Shown one piece after another: positions 1 to 7,960 of a stretch of DNA of 14,473 nucleotides (positions within the stretch are counted from its first letter, which is position 1; each line of letters opens with the position of its first letter). The notes below the pieces were generated by a model that saw nothing but the letters and a program-made list of their open reading frames with translations, did not search any database and was not told where the DNA came from. The stretch is taken from positions 1 to 14,473 of the forward strand of contig RBNI01004207.1 in NCBI GenBank assembly GCA_003990745.1. The letters run 5' to 3'. This DNA comes from Jimgerdemannia flammicorona. Lineage: Eukaryota; Mucoromycota; Endogonomycetes; Endogonales; Endogonaceae. Position numbers and translations under genes: made by a program.

Positions 1-15
1 AAAAAAAAAAAAAAA
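1..15. repeat. A homopolymer at the window edge
   Basis: There are fifteen consecutive A at the left edge. On the minus strand they follow the RT reading frame just after the residues LVM, where the family normally continues into a conserved PFGL-type segment. The run therefore replaces coding sequence. It may be a real insertion of an A tract or an artefact of a contig end. The last two or three bases before the run (GGCC on the plus strand) already differ from the expected codon. Confidence 0.8.
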
Positions 16-630
16 GGCCATGACTAGAAATTCATAGAGTCCAAAGGAGGTCATGAATGCAGTCTTGGGTATGTCTTCTGGCTTGATTCGAATTTGGTGA
101 TACCCAGAGGTGAGATCAATCTTGGTGAAGTATTTTGCATTTTTGAGAGCATCAAAGATTTGATCTATAAGTGGTAGTGGGTAATGGTTCTTGACTGTGA
201 TCTTGTTGAGTACTTGGTAGTCAATGCACATTCACAGAGTATCATCCTTTTTCTTGACAAATAGGACTGGGGAGCCAAAGGGTGACTTGCTTGGCTGAAT
301 GGCTCCTCACTCAATGAGTTCATTGAGTTCCTTCTTGACTGCTTCAATTTCGAGTTGAGATATGCAGTACATTTTCTTCTTAGGTATAGCTGTATCAGGT
401 ACCAACTTGATTTTGTGGTCATGATCTCTTGAAGGTGGTAGACCAGGTAGTTTGTCCAGGAAGACATCCTTGTACTTATTCAGTAGTAACTTGATGCTTT
501 CACTAATTGATAGCTTCTTGTCTTCTTTCTTTGATTGGATCAGTGCCACAAAGGCACAGGTAGCTTTCTTGAGGGCCTTCTTGAACTGAATAGGGTAGCA
601 ATTGGGGTTCTTGTCTGAGTCTTGTCTGGC
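16..630 (-). pseudogene. Reverse transcriptase N-terminus of the gypsy element
   Basis: This is the RNA-directed DNA polymerase. The frame shifts by one base relative to the protease near 625-632; the RT frame starts with CYPIQFKKALKKAT. It then runs through HDHKIKLVPD, PKKKMYCIS and the usual KKELNELIE stretch. After a TGA (307-309) come [44 protein letters not shown], and the first catalytic palm motif [13 protein letters not shown] with its Asp. The frame ends in LYEFLVM at the A run. Stops are the TGA at 307-309 and a TGA before MCIDY; both fit C-to-T or G-to-A decay. The YxDD box, RNase H and integrase are beyond the window. Motif spacing and sequence are clearly Ty3/gypsy. Confidence 0.92.
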
Positions 631-701
631 TTGATGGTAATGTTGGCTCCATTCTGGATCAAGGTGACTTCATTCTTGGTCCAATCAATCTGAGAGTTAT
701 G

Positions 702-989
702 TTATATAAGCCAGGGTTTGCCTAAGATCAGGTCATGGTCTCCTAGTGGTGCTACCTTGAAATCTAAATGTTCCCAGTACTTCTGGATCTTGAGAGGGAG
801 TTTAGCAGCAATTGAGTCAATTGGTATGGTGGTGCCATCTGTAGTGACAACTCTACCATTCTTGCTGGCTGGTTTGGTGAGAATCTTGAGCTTATCGATG
901 AGGTTCTTGTTGATGAAGTTCCCAATAGCTCTACTGTCTATGAGAACATCTAGCTCTTGTCCCTTGACTAGGCCATTGAAAATGACCAT
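702..989 (-). pseudogene. Retropepsin-like aspartic protease of the gypsy element
   Basis: The protease matures the polyprotein. It is in frame with Gag and dUTPase and separated from the latter by a TGA at 999-1001. The 95-residue open stretch holds LIDSRAIGNFI with the active-site Asp at 936-938. The family signature is D-S/T-G-A, and here Gly reads as Arg (AGA at 930-932), which is a simple G-to-A change. The second signature, HDLILGKPWL, lies at the C-terminus and matches the gypsy ILG..WL motif. The frame stops at TAA right after PWLI. Downstream residues (SQIDWTKNEV) still look like the usual linker to RT. With Gly lost, this copy would be inactive. Confidence 0.88.
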
Positions 990-1025
990 TGAATTGGCTC
1001 AGTTCTTGGCTATGCTTACAACTTT

Positions 1026-1385
1026 ATCAGTACTACCAATGCCTTTCTGATCTCACTTGGTTGAAGACAGCTTGGTGACCTCTTTGATGACTGGTAGGGT
1101 GGCTTGCTCCTGAATGAGCTGTCAAATTCTGTCTCCTTCATTGACAGTATATGGTTGGTTCTTGTGGTTGACTAGCAGAACTTGCATTTTGCCTCAGAAG
1201 TCAGAGTGAATGACTCCAGTACTAACATCTAATAAGTGCTTGAAACTGAGGCCAGATCTTGGTACAATCCTTGTATAATGTTCCTTGGGGATTTCGACTG
1301 AAAGGCCAGTTGGAATGAGCCTTCTTTCATATGCAGGAATAGTGACTTGTTGTACTGCTTGGAGGTCTAAACCTATAGCTCCTTC
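1026..1385 (-). pseudogene. dUTPase domain within the gypsy polyprotein
   Basis: Trimeric dUTPases hydrolyse dUTP to dUMP and so limit uracil in newly made DNA. Read in the Gag-protease frame, about 120 codons carry all five family motifs in order. Motif 1 is GAIGLDL (near 1382-1362), motif 2 is PRSGLSFKH (1262-1236), and motif 3 is GVIHSDF-stop-G (1217-1191). Motif 4 is GDRI-stop-QLI (1136-1113), and a glycine-rich motif 5, KGIGSTD, covers 1046-1026. The length matches the family. Stops are at 1194-1196 (where the family has Arg), 1122-1124 and 1053-1055; all are TGA. The catalytic Asp of motif 3 (GVID in the family) is encoded CAC, His, at 1206-1208. That is a transversion not explained by the C-to-T decay. 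The position between nucleocapsid and protease recalls betaretroviruses. No other family shows this motif order. Confidence 0.9.
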
Positions 1386-1463
1386 TGACTGTACTTGAGA
1401 GATCTGGGTCTTGGGGATGACTTACATGAAATTGAGTACAACTTCTTGTTTGACTGGTTGACC

Positions 1464-2468
1464 TTAAGTGTCTTTGGACAGGACCAGAATCCTCTTTGAT
1501 TCAGCAGTTTTCTTGGGACATTTAGTTGCAATGTGACCAGGCTGACAGCAAAAGAAGCAGGCTCCAGCCTTCTTGAGGCACTCCTTTTCCTTGGGTGTAA
1601 GCTTGTCTTTCTTGTTCTTGTCAATGGTGTCTAGGTCTATGGGGACAGGTCCAACAGTTCTGACTTTGGGTTCCTCTTCTCTGTGGTTGTTGTTGTTGAA
1701 AGATGGTCTCTTCTGTTCAAAGCAGTGACCATAGGTGATGACATCAAACCTATCAGCAATTTTCATTGCTGTATCTAGGTCCTTGGGTTCTTCTAGTTCA
1801 ATATAAACTCGAGTTTGACCTTTTAGGCCTCAGATGTACTTGTTGACCTTCTCATCTTCAGTGATATGTGGTAATTCTAGTAGGATTGACAGGAATTATG
1901 CATTGTTTGCTTGCACAGACTTGAGTTATTTGACATTTGCCAGACAGTCTCACGTGGCCTTAGTGCTGTTGACTGGTTTGAATTGGCCTTGAATAGTGTC
2001 AGCAAATTCGCCCCAGGTCTTGATTTGGCCAGAGAATCTGGTATTCTGGACATGATTTCACCACCAGATTGCAGCATTCCCTCGGAGGAGTGTGGTGGCG
2101 AATTGGACTAGTGTTGCTTCTTCCAAATTGGTCAGTTCTCCATATTGCTTCAATTGGAAAAACCAGGTGTCAGTAGACAGTCCTTCTCTTTGACCATCAA
2201 AGGTATCAGGCTTCTGAGGCTTGATAGTGACTGCTGTCAGATATATTGATATCAGTAGAGGTGTAGAGGTATGAGCAGAGGCCTTGCTTTCCTTTCTTTC
2301 TCTGTATTCTTGAAGTTGAGTAATCTGAGCTAATGTGGTCTACAAAAGACTCTTGATGGCCCCATTTGACTGAGTAGGGTTTTGCTGTTCCTCTTCTTCT
2401 TGCTGATTGTATGAAGCATTGTCTGGACCATAGGTACTGTATGAAGGGTTCCACCCATTGTCCTCTAT
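1464..2468 (-). pseudogene. Gag (capsid and nucleocapsid) of the gypsy element, broken
   Basis: This is the structural protein that packages element RNA. The likely start is at 2466-2468, where ATA would be a G-to-A decay of ATG, about 55 bases after the primer-binding site. In that frame a Gln/Glu-rich N-terminus is followed by a coiled-coil-like LAQITQLQEY stretch, then KPDTFDG and TWFFQLKQY. Next comes LLRGNAAIWW, typical of the gypsy capsid (retrotrans_gag) fold. Near the end a canonical CX2CX4HX4C zinc knuckle (CFFCCQPGHIATKC) occupies 1559-1518. In-frame stops interrupt the frame, for instance after AIWW, KAT, NNA and KYI. Each fits one C-to-T or G-to-A change. The frame ends at a TAA (1464-1466), after which the same frame continues into the dUTPase. 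The original was therefore probably a Gag-dUTPase-Pro fusion in one frame. Confidence 0.88.
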
Positions 2469-2522
2469 AGTGTTGTGACTGATATCTTAAGAGGTGCCTT
2501 AATAAGGCTAGGTGTAACTTAA

Positions 2523-2534
2523 CTGCTGCTACCA
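2523..2534 (-). promoter_or_regulatory. Primer-binding site, likely initiator-Met tRNA
   Basis: The minus strand reads TGGTAGCAGCAG, two bases after the CA end of the LTR. TGG is complementary to the tRNA CCA end. The following bases fit a tRNA ending CTGCTGCTACCA; eukaryotic initiator-Met tRNAs often end GCTACCA. The exact tRNA would need the host tRNA set. Confidence 0.7.
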
Positions 2535-2656
2535 AGTGTAATGGTTCTAGTTTCTAAATGAGGAAGTGACTAGTTCTGGTAGTTCTAAGTAGCTCGAGGA
2601 GATACTTAAGGACTCAAGTGTTCTCAAAGGATTTCTGGGAGAAAATATTCTGAGAC

Positions 2657-2662
2657 TTTATT
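2657..2662 (-). terminator. Poly(A) signal in the LTR
   Basis: The minus strand reads AATAAA about 18 bases downstream of the TATA box, in the position expected for the R region. In a complete element the copy in the 3' LTR would direct 3'-end processing of the genomic RNA. Confidence 0.5.
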
Positions 2663-2679
2663 CATGAGAGCAAAGGGAG

Positions 2680-2687
2680 TATTTATA
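2680..2687 (-). promoter_or_regulatory. TATA box in the LTR
   Basis: The minus strand reads TATAAATA about 250 bases inside the LTR. It is followed about 18 bases downstream by AATAAA, as expected for U3 promoter then R-region poly(A) signal. Transcription would run leftwards through U5, the primer-binding site and Gag. Confidence 0.65.
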
Positions 2688-2690
2688 CAA

Positions 2691-2719
2691 GATCTGAAAG
2701 AAGGATCTGGAAGGATCTG
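2691..2719 (-). promoter_or_regulatory. Three GATCTG hexamers upstream of the LTR TATA box
   Basis: GATCTG occurs at 2691-2696, 2704-2709 and 2714-2719 on the plus strand (CAGATC on the minus strand), spaced 13 and 10 bases. They lie 4 to 32 bases upstream of the TATA box in the minus-strand direction. Clustered short repeats in U3 are often activator sites. No factor is assigned and chance is possible. Confidence 0.3.
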
Positions 2720-2940
2720 AGAAATCAAAGGAAAATGCCAAGTGGAAAGTTCTTGGCAAAAATGACAAATGATGACAAATAAAGTTCTACAAGTTTCCAG
2801 GACATTTAGTGACTAGCTAAATAAGTACTAGAGGATGCTCAGTGCCAAGAAAGGATTTCTAAGTATTCAGAAAGTACTGGAAGATCATAGAATATTGAAG
2901 AAAGACAGAGAAAAGAAATAAACTATACTAAAATGTTACA

Positions 2941-3878
2941 ATACCTCTGACTATATCTGGAGTATACTTATTTTATTACAGTATCTTCTTCCTTTTACTA
3001 TTATCAATAAGGTATCATTATAGTATATCATAGACAATATAGGAAATTGGCCAACCTTGGGCATTAAGTGCCATTGAAGGTTCCAGCAGATCCTTGGTAC
3101 CTATAGTAGTCTCTCAGAGCTTTGGTGAGCTTTCTGATGAGTATAGATAACTATTTTTCAGATAGGATCAGAATAGAAGATGAGATGGTTATTATAGATA
3201 AGAGGAAGAGTAATTACAGTAGACCAGTAGGGTGTCAGGCTAATGATAGTTATTAGTGCTAATATAGATACTATATTGGTAGAGCTTTCTGAATGGTACA
3301 GAGTGGTTAGGTGATATGTATTACTCTTAGCTACTCTCAGTATACTATAGTATTGCTTAGAGATTATTAGGAGACCCAAGGCTATCCAAGTAAGATATCT
3401 TGACTATACTTAACTAGAACTGAGAGCTGAGTAGCAATACAATCAAGATCTGCTGGCTTAAGTAGTAAGATATTGGTGATTTCCTTTTATCTCATATAAG
3501 TCCTCTACTTATTCCATTAGAGATAACCAGGTTCTACTTACTACTCAATATTTTTTAGAGAGTTTTTTCTTTGTCTATTACTCCATTTGAGGTAGCAGAG
3601 ACTATTCTATTCAGCTCAGATATGGCCTTATATATATGATGGGGCTTTGGATATATACTTTTGGTCATTGGTATATAGTTGTTTTCCCCCTAGTAGTAGA
3701 GAGAGTATGGTATATAGAATGAGGTGTGGGCTGCCTAAGCCCTGCTCTACCTAGTTGCTAGACAATAGCTAGCCTAGGTTTAATGGGGGTATAATACTTG
3801 GGAGAATATGAGGGAAAGTTTTGGTCTATATAGTCTAGGTTTTCTTTCAATAAAAATCTACAGAATATAGAGTCTATT
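2941..3878. other. AT-rich interval with no recognisable gene
   Basis: I see no convincing coding sequence or RNA gene. The longest open stretch (3158-3379, minus) is Ile/Thr/Ser-rich low complexity without motifs. A CAATAAAAA at 3848-3856, just before the A-rich tract, could be the end of a decayed LTR or retroposon belonging to the next element. Neither of its boundaries can be set. Confidence 0.5.
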
Positions 3879-3902
3879 AAAAAAAAAATAAAAAATAAAA
3901 AA
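3879..3902 (+). repeat. A-rich tract
   Basis: Runs of A (10, 6 and 6 bases) are separated by single T. The tract follows an AATAAA-like signal about 28 bases upstream. It may be a retroposon tail or slippage-grown simple sequence. It separates the gene-free interval from the second gypsy relic. Confidence 0.6.
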
Positions 3903-4346
3903 TAGTAGATGAGCTTAAGGATTTTTTGATATTAGATAAGGAATTATCTGAAGTGATCATAACAAGAAAGATAACAAGAAAGATCTCTTAGTTAAACCCT
4001 GTAAGGACTCCTTTAAGAATATAAAAAACCAGAAGAAGAAAAGCCAGTCAAGGAGTGAAAGAAAGAGAGAAATAAAATTCAGAATCTCAACTCTAACTTA
4101 GATCATTTGGTTGGATAAATTGAAAAACTCACTACATATAAAAATTGAAGCTACTCATAAGACAACAGAGGTTATATATTATGAAGAAATCAAGACTACT
4201 TATCTAGAGATAACAGAAGCTACCAGTTATAAGAAAAAAGAAGATACATATCTACTCTAAGATAATAAGTTACTTCTCTGAGAAAGATCTGAGATATCTC
4301 TATTAAGTTTGGCGAAGTAACTATTTCAGTGAATATAATTATTATA

Positions 4347-4640
4347 AATACCACCAACTATGATATTTTCATTAACAATCAGTAGCTTTATAAGACTAAG
4401 GCTATAATTAATATAAATGATCAGAAGATATAGATTGTCTACTGAGGACAAAAGATGTAAATTTCAACCAATATCAATAAAGAAGTACTCTCTGAGATAG
4501 AGGAAGAAGTTAGTGATCAATAAGAAGTCTATATAATAACTACTCAGAAAAAGATAAAGAAGGTCAGAGAGATCAGTAAAGAAGATTGATATAAGAAGAT
4601 TGCTGAAGAATATACTATATAAGGAGTTTGTCCTTATAGA
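4347..4640 (+). pseudogene. Aspartic protease C-terminus and linker of the second gypsy relic
   Basis: One frame reads NYDIFINNQ, a TAG in the place of Trp, then LYKTKAIINI and NDQKI. This matches the gypsy protease C-terminal pattern of a Y-D-I-L-I/L-G motif followed by WL and a K-A-x-I-N/D-W segment. After several stops the frame continues as the acidic linker VLSEIEEEVSD. The active-site D-S/T-G motif upstream is not readable. Assignment rests on this pattern and on the RT island about 0.8 kb downstream, at the usual distance. Confidence 0.55.
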
Positions 4641-5289
4641 ATTTAGATATCCTATATATATATATTAAATATATAGATAAGTATGAAAAGAAGGCAGAAG
4701 TAGCAAGAAAAGGAAAATTAAGAGGATGAATTACCAGTCCTTCTAGAAGATAGTAATGATAAAGAAGAAATCAAGATCATGATTCAGAGAATTTACTCTG
4801 ATGTAGTTCTGTTAGAATATAAGTCAGAAAATGCAGCTAGAGTGAATATTACTAGAGTTGAATAGATGGTTCATAAACTATAGACAACTACTCTACTTGC
4901 AACTAACCTAAAGATAACTATTCTTAAGAATTATATCAGAATACTCAAAATAAGGAATAGCCTAGTCAAAATGAAATTTTGATTAAAGGAGAAGTTATCA
5001 ATTCTAATATATTAGAGAAATCTTACCCATTATCATGAATTACAATCTCACAATTCTATTTGTAATTAAGAAAAAGGATTAACCCATATAAATACTAATC
5101 TTTCCAGTACTATAATTCAAGATTATTGAAGTAAAGAAGCTTAAGAAAGTAGGAAGAGATAGAAAAGGATTCAGATATATAGAAAGAGGCATTTTTATTA
5201 ATACAAAAATTGAGGAAATTGCAGATAAATATAGCTATATATACTATTGGAAATAAATTTCCATTCCCGAATGAACCTAAGTAGCTGTT

Positions 5290-5540
5290 ATATAAATTTG
5301 AAGATATCCTTATTACTGATTTCAAGAATACTAAAGAAAAGATATCATACTACTATTATGATATAGATATAGGAGATATGGAGCCAATCTACCAAAGAGC
5401 AAGATCAATTTCACCAATATATATATTATGAATAGTTCAGAGAAGAGATCAAGCAGATATATGAAGTTAGCATCATCAAGAAGGCTATAAATCCATAGTT
5501 CTCACTACTTATACTAGCTCTGATAAAAGAAAGCAAGCTG
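5290..5540 (+). pseudogene. Reverse transcriptase N-terminus of the second gypsy relic
   Basis: The frame at 5300 reads EDILITDF, then YYDIDIGDMEPIYQRAR, matching the gypsy segment before RT (a D-x-x-x-G-D-A-x-P-I-x-Q-R-x-R pattern). After a frameshift near 5430 it continues FREEIKQIYEVSIIKKAINP, then TAG and FSLLILALIKES. This matches the finger segment ending in SPWSSP-V/L-VLVKKKD. The TAG sits where Trp is expected (TGG to TAG). Homology fades after about 5540, so the catalytic palm is missing. Confidence 0.75.
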
Positions 5541-6141
5541 GAAAAATTTGCCTCAAAACTCTGTACAGACTCACCCAATTATATGACACAAGCACTACAT
5601 TTTATTCAATCTGGCCAGTCATATATACAAGATCATAGGCAGACACTAAATCAAGGGAGATGAAATGAAACACAAATATAAGAGGAGATGGAGAAGGTGG
5701 GTGGAAAGGCTACCTATGGACTACAAAATCTCTGGGAGGAGGGAGATAAAAGGGTATATGATGTGCAAAATATTTTTGGGATTAAGGAGAGCAATAAGTA
5801 TTGCTAGGATAATGTGGTAATTGTGTGAGAGAGTGTTTGTGCATGTATAAGTGAGTGATATATATATGAACAAACAGGATAATCAGACCAAAATAAATAA
5901 TGATATATGGAAAATGGAAAAAGGAGGTAAGCAAGAATGGAATATGAAACAAATTCCTTCAATACAACTGCAATTTTAACAAAAAGCAATCTCTTCTCCA
6001 TGATTCACAGCCTGGTCAACATTGTTCCAACATCCTATACCTACCTATCATCATCATCCTCTACACTCTTCCCCACCTTTCCAGACCCCATGATGACCTC
6101 AGGTTCTCTGTATTTCTCCTTAATCAATAAACTCCACCACC
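5541..6141. other. Interval between gypsy and copia relics; purine-rich part, no gene
   Basis: The stretch holds a purine-rich tract (about 5660-5770), a TG/AT-rich part (5815-5870) and a C/T-rich leader-like part (6000-6141). The latter contains AATAAA at 6126-6131, shortly before the possible Gag ATG, and may be copia 5' untranslated sequence. I could not find a clear copy of the copia 3' repeat here, so the 5' LTR appears lost or unrecognisable. Open stretches on both strands (5804-6001 minus, 5937-6170 plus) lack motifs. Confidence 0.45.
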
Positions 6142-6240
6142 ATGTCCCAACAGCCACAAGACCCATATAAAATGTACTCTGACAATCCATGGGAATTCCT
6201 CCCCATCCAAAGCCCAACTATACAGAGTCCCAATCACTAA
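6142..6240 (+). pseudogene. Possible Gag N-terminus of the copia relic
   Basis: A 32-codon frame starts MSQQPQDPYKMYSDNPW and ends at TAA (6238-6240). An ATG after ACCACC, followed by a Gln/Pro-rich acidic peptide at the 5' side of a copia element, fits a Gag start. There is no domain to prove it. It is too short to stand alone. The following base string is GTAAGG, so a splice donor is a remote alternative to the deletion. Confidence 0.35.
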
Positions 6241-6259
6241 GTAAGGATTCTGATAATAA

Positions 6260-6480
6260 TAAGCATTCCAGGGATGATGATCTTACCCCTAAAGAATTAT
6301 GGAGCAGATCTAAGCTAGATATATCATATCTATGTATATTTCATTGCAAGGCATACATCCTTGATAAAAGCAATACTATCTAGGATAAATTTGAACCCAA
6401 GGCAAGCAAATATATATTTCTTGGATATTCTGGCAAAGCATATCAGCTGTGGGATCTATGCAAGTGATGTATAGTCATAT
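6260..6480 (+). pseudogene. Integrase C-terminal part of copia Pol
   Basis: The frame reads DDLTPKELWSRSKLDISYLCIFHCKAYI, matching the copia integrase tail (TPYE-x-W, L-R-V-F-G-C-x-A-Y). After a TAG at about 6381 it continues DKFEPKASKYIFLGYSGKAYQLWD, matching the K-L-x-P-K-x-x-x-G-I-F-L-G-Y segment. The HHCC zinc finger and the DDE catalytic core are absent upstream because of the internal deletion. It would be non-functional. Confidence 0.88.
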
Positions 6481-6899
6481 CACATAATGTACAGTCGAGA
6501 GAAAAAGGAAATGATTTAGAGATCTATATGGAAGTACTAGTTGAACCCTCTACATCACAGCTAGCACAAATGTAGCAATCAGTGCAACTATCATCCACCT
6601 CTCCAGTGGTCAATCAGAACTACTTTCAACTGCTATATATATCTGAGCTAAGAATAACAGAGATCAAAGATGATAATTGTTAAACCTCCAATGATGAGAG
6701 ATCCTCTATCTCTACAAAGGGTAAACAAGTGTAAAAGTACTTCAAAATTCACCATGAAACTTGTTTAGAATTGGGAAATTATTGGGATATACCAATAAGC
6801 TCTCAATAGTTCCATAAGGACTATGTGAGCTATACTAAGCATATAAATACATGTATATTGTGATATCTTCTGATGAGCCAAGTACATATGATAAAGCCA

Positions 6900-7960
6900 T
6901 AATCAATCCTGATAGCAAGAGATGGAAACAAGTGATAGATGAGAAATATGATTCACTCATTGAGAATGGTACATAGTATATATCTCATGTCCCTTCTACC
7001 CAATCATCAAGCAATCAGATCCAAGTGGGTATATAGGATAAAACACAATGCTAATAGTGATATAGAGTAGTATAAAGCTCATTTCATTGCTAAGAGTTAT
7101 TTACAAGATTATACATAGACTAGGATGGGATATTTTTATCAGTATTCAAGATTACTTTACTTTGAATATTCCTTACAATTGGCATGCTGTATAACCTGGA
7201 GATCCATCAGATAGATATTAAGACAGTCTTTCTGAATGGTGATATAGATACCAAACTATACATTCATCAACCACAAGAATATAAACTATGTAATAGTCAG
7301 AATGGTGAGCTTATATACAGACTATATAAAGGACTATATAGCATTAAGCAAGCAGTATACCTATAGAATAAAAGGATCAATAAACATCTCCTTAACAATG
7401 GATTCAAGCATTATAAAGCAGACAATTATATATATATCTAGTATTATAATAATGGCATAGTATTTATCAGTATATAGGTTGATGATATTATCATTATAGC
7501 TAGCAAGAATAGGCTTAACAGAGTAAAGGAAACTCTATACCAAGAATTCAAGATGACTGATATGGGTGACATATTCTTTCTTTTGGAGATATCTATTAAA
7601 CATAATAGAAACATATATACCATATATCACTTGCAAGCAACATATATTCAAATAATTCTCAAATACTATAATATGAGTGATTGCAAGCCCATTGGCACTC
7701 CAATGGAGACTTTCATAAAACTAAGAAAGTCTGATAATATGCTTAAGATAGATAATGATAATAGCTCAAAAAAGAATACCATCAACAATGTTTCCTATAG
7801 ATAAGTAGTCAGTTCTCTTATGTATCTCATGCTAGGAATGAGGCCCAATATATCATATACTGTGAAGAAGGTAGCACAGTATTTCTCCTACTATGATAAC
7901 TTACATTAGAGTACTGTTGAGAGAATTTTCAGATACTTAAAGAGATCAGTACACTATATG
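6900..7960 (+). pseudogene. Reverse transcriptase of the copia relic
   Basis: Islands in order: PDSKRWKQVIDEKYDSLIENGT (from 6908), then TAG where Trp is expected; KWVYRIKHNAN; and YKAHFIAKSYLQDYT. Next come EIHQIDIKTVFLNGDI (catalytic Asp codon at 7214), LYIHQPQEY, LIYRLYKGLYSIKQA, then VDDIIIIAS with the two catalytic Asp codons at 7481-7486. EFKMTDMGDIFFLLEI and SDCKPIGTPM follow in the open frame at 7553-7804. The segment SLMYLMLGMRPNISYTV and a further island end the connection domain. All are hallmark copia RT motifs. At least three frameshifts and many stops break it, including a TAG just before VDD. Confidence 0.92.

Larger units (their letters stand above)
1..2940 (-). mobile_element. 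Ty3/gypsy LTR retrotransposon with dUTPase domain, 5' part, truncated by the window
   Basis: Read on the minus strand, the order is LTR (2940-2537), primer-binding site (2534-2523), Gag with CCHC knuckle, dUTPase, protease, RT N-terminus. RNase H, integrase and the 3' LTR would lie beyond the left edge. Gag, dUTPase and protease share one reading frame (codon first bases congruent to 2 mod 3 in plus coordinates). RT is in another frame after a single indel near 625-632. The frame is broken by many stops, each explained by one C-to-T or G-to-A change. PR-before-RT order and the RT motifs support gypsy rather than copia, but integrase position cannot be checked. Elements of this kind with dUTPase have been reported from basidiomycetes (from memory). 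The element is dead in this copy. Confidence 0.93.
2537..2940 (-). repeat. 5' LTR of the gypsy element (404 bp)
   Basis: On the plus strand the segment begins TGTAATGGTT and ends AAATGTTACA, giving the short terminal inverted repeat TGTAA...TTACA typical of LTRs. Immediately inside, after a 2-nt spacer, lies a primer-binding site. This fixes the inner boundary, and the outer boundary is set by TTACA at 2936-2940. The partner LTR is outside the window, so the length rests on the terminal repeat only. A 5-bp target-site duplicate would be ATACC at 2941-2945, which cannot be checked here. The TATA box and poly(A) signal inside, in the right order on the minus strand, support the U3-R-U5 reading. 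Confidence 0.85.
3904..5540 (+). mobile_element. Second Ty3/gypsy relic, heavily decayed
   Basis: This is an AT-rich plus-strand remnant of a different gypsy lineage, in the opposite orientation to the first element. Only islands are readable: an upstream region with Glu/Lys-rich text (EVIYYEEIKTTYLEITEA near 4170-4215), the protease C-terminus and the RT N-terminus. It breaks off near 5540, before RT palm motif YxDD. No LTR could be defined. It has several frameshifts and many TAG, TAA and TGA codons at positions where Trp, Gln or Arg is expected. It is older than, or more heavily mutated than, the element at 1-2940. Confidence 0.7.

Noticed and set aside
165..467. Minus-strand frame of 100 codons overlapping RT
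   Set aside because: It is a shadow in another frame. The RT motifs SPFGSP and [13 protein letters not shown] lie in the neighbouring frame.
718..1050. Plus-strand frame of 110 codons opposite the protease
   Set aside because: It is the antisense shadow of the gypsy protease and dUTPase tail, which carry clear motifs on the minus strand.
2206..2535. Minus-strand frame beginning with TTG at the primer-binding site
   Set aside because: It starts inside the primer-binding site and is out of frame with the Gag text (KPDTFDG, LLRGNAAIWW, CCHC knuckle).
3158..3379. Minus-strand frame of 73 codons
   Set aside because: It is Ile/Thr/Ser-rich AT-driven text with no motif and no supporting signals.
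3541..3640. Possible integrase tail (ITPFEVAE) of a gypsy element
   Set aside because: The match is a single short peptide without neighbouring motifs, too little to call.
3700..3790. tRNA-like or structured RNA around GGGCTGCCTAAGCCC and CTAGCCTAGG
   Set aside because: A small hairpin can be drawn, but no cloverleaf, A box or B box could be fitted.
5804..6001. Possible further copy of the copia LTR on the minus strand
   Set aside because: The composition (TATATCACTCACTTATAC) is similar to the LTR copies, but I could not align it beyond short AT-rich matches.
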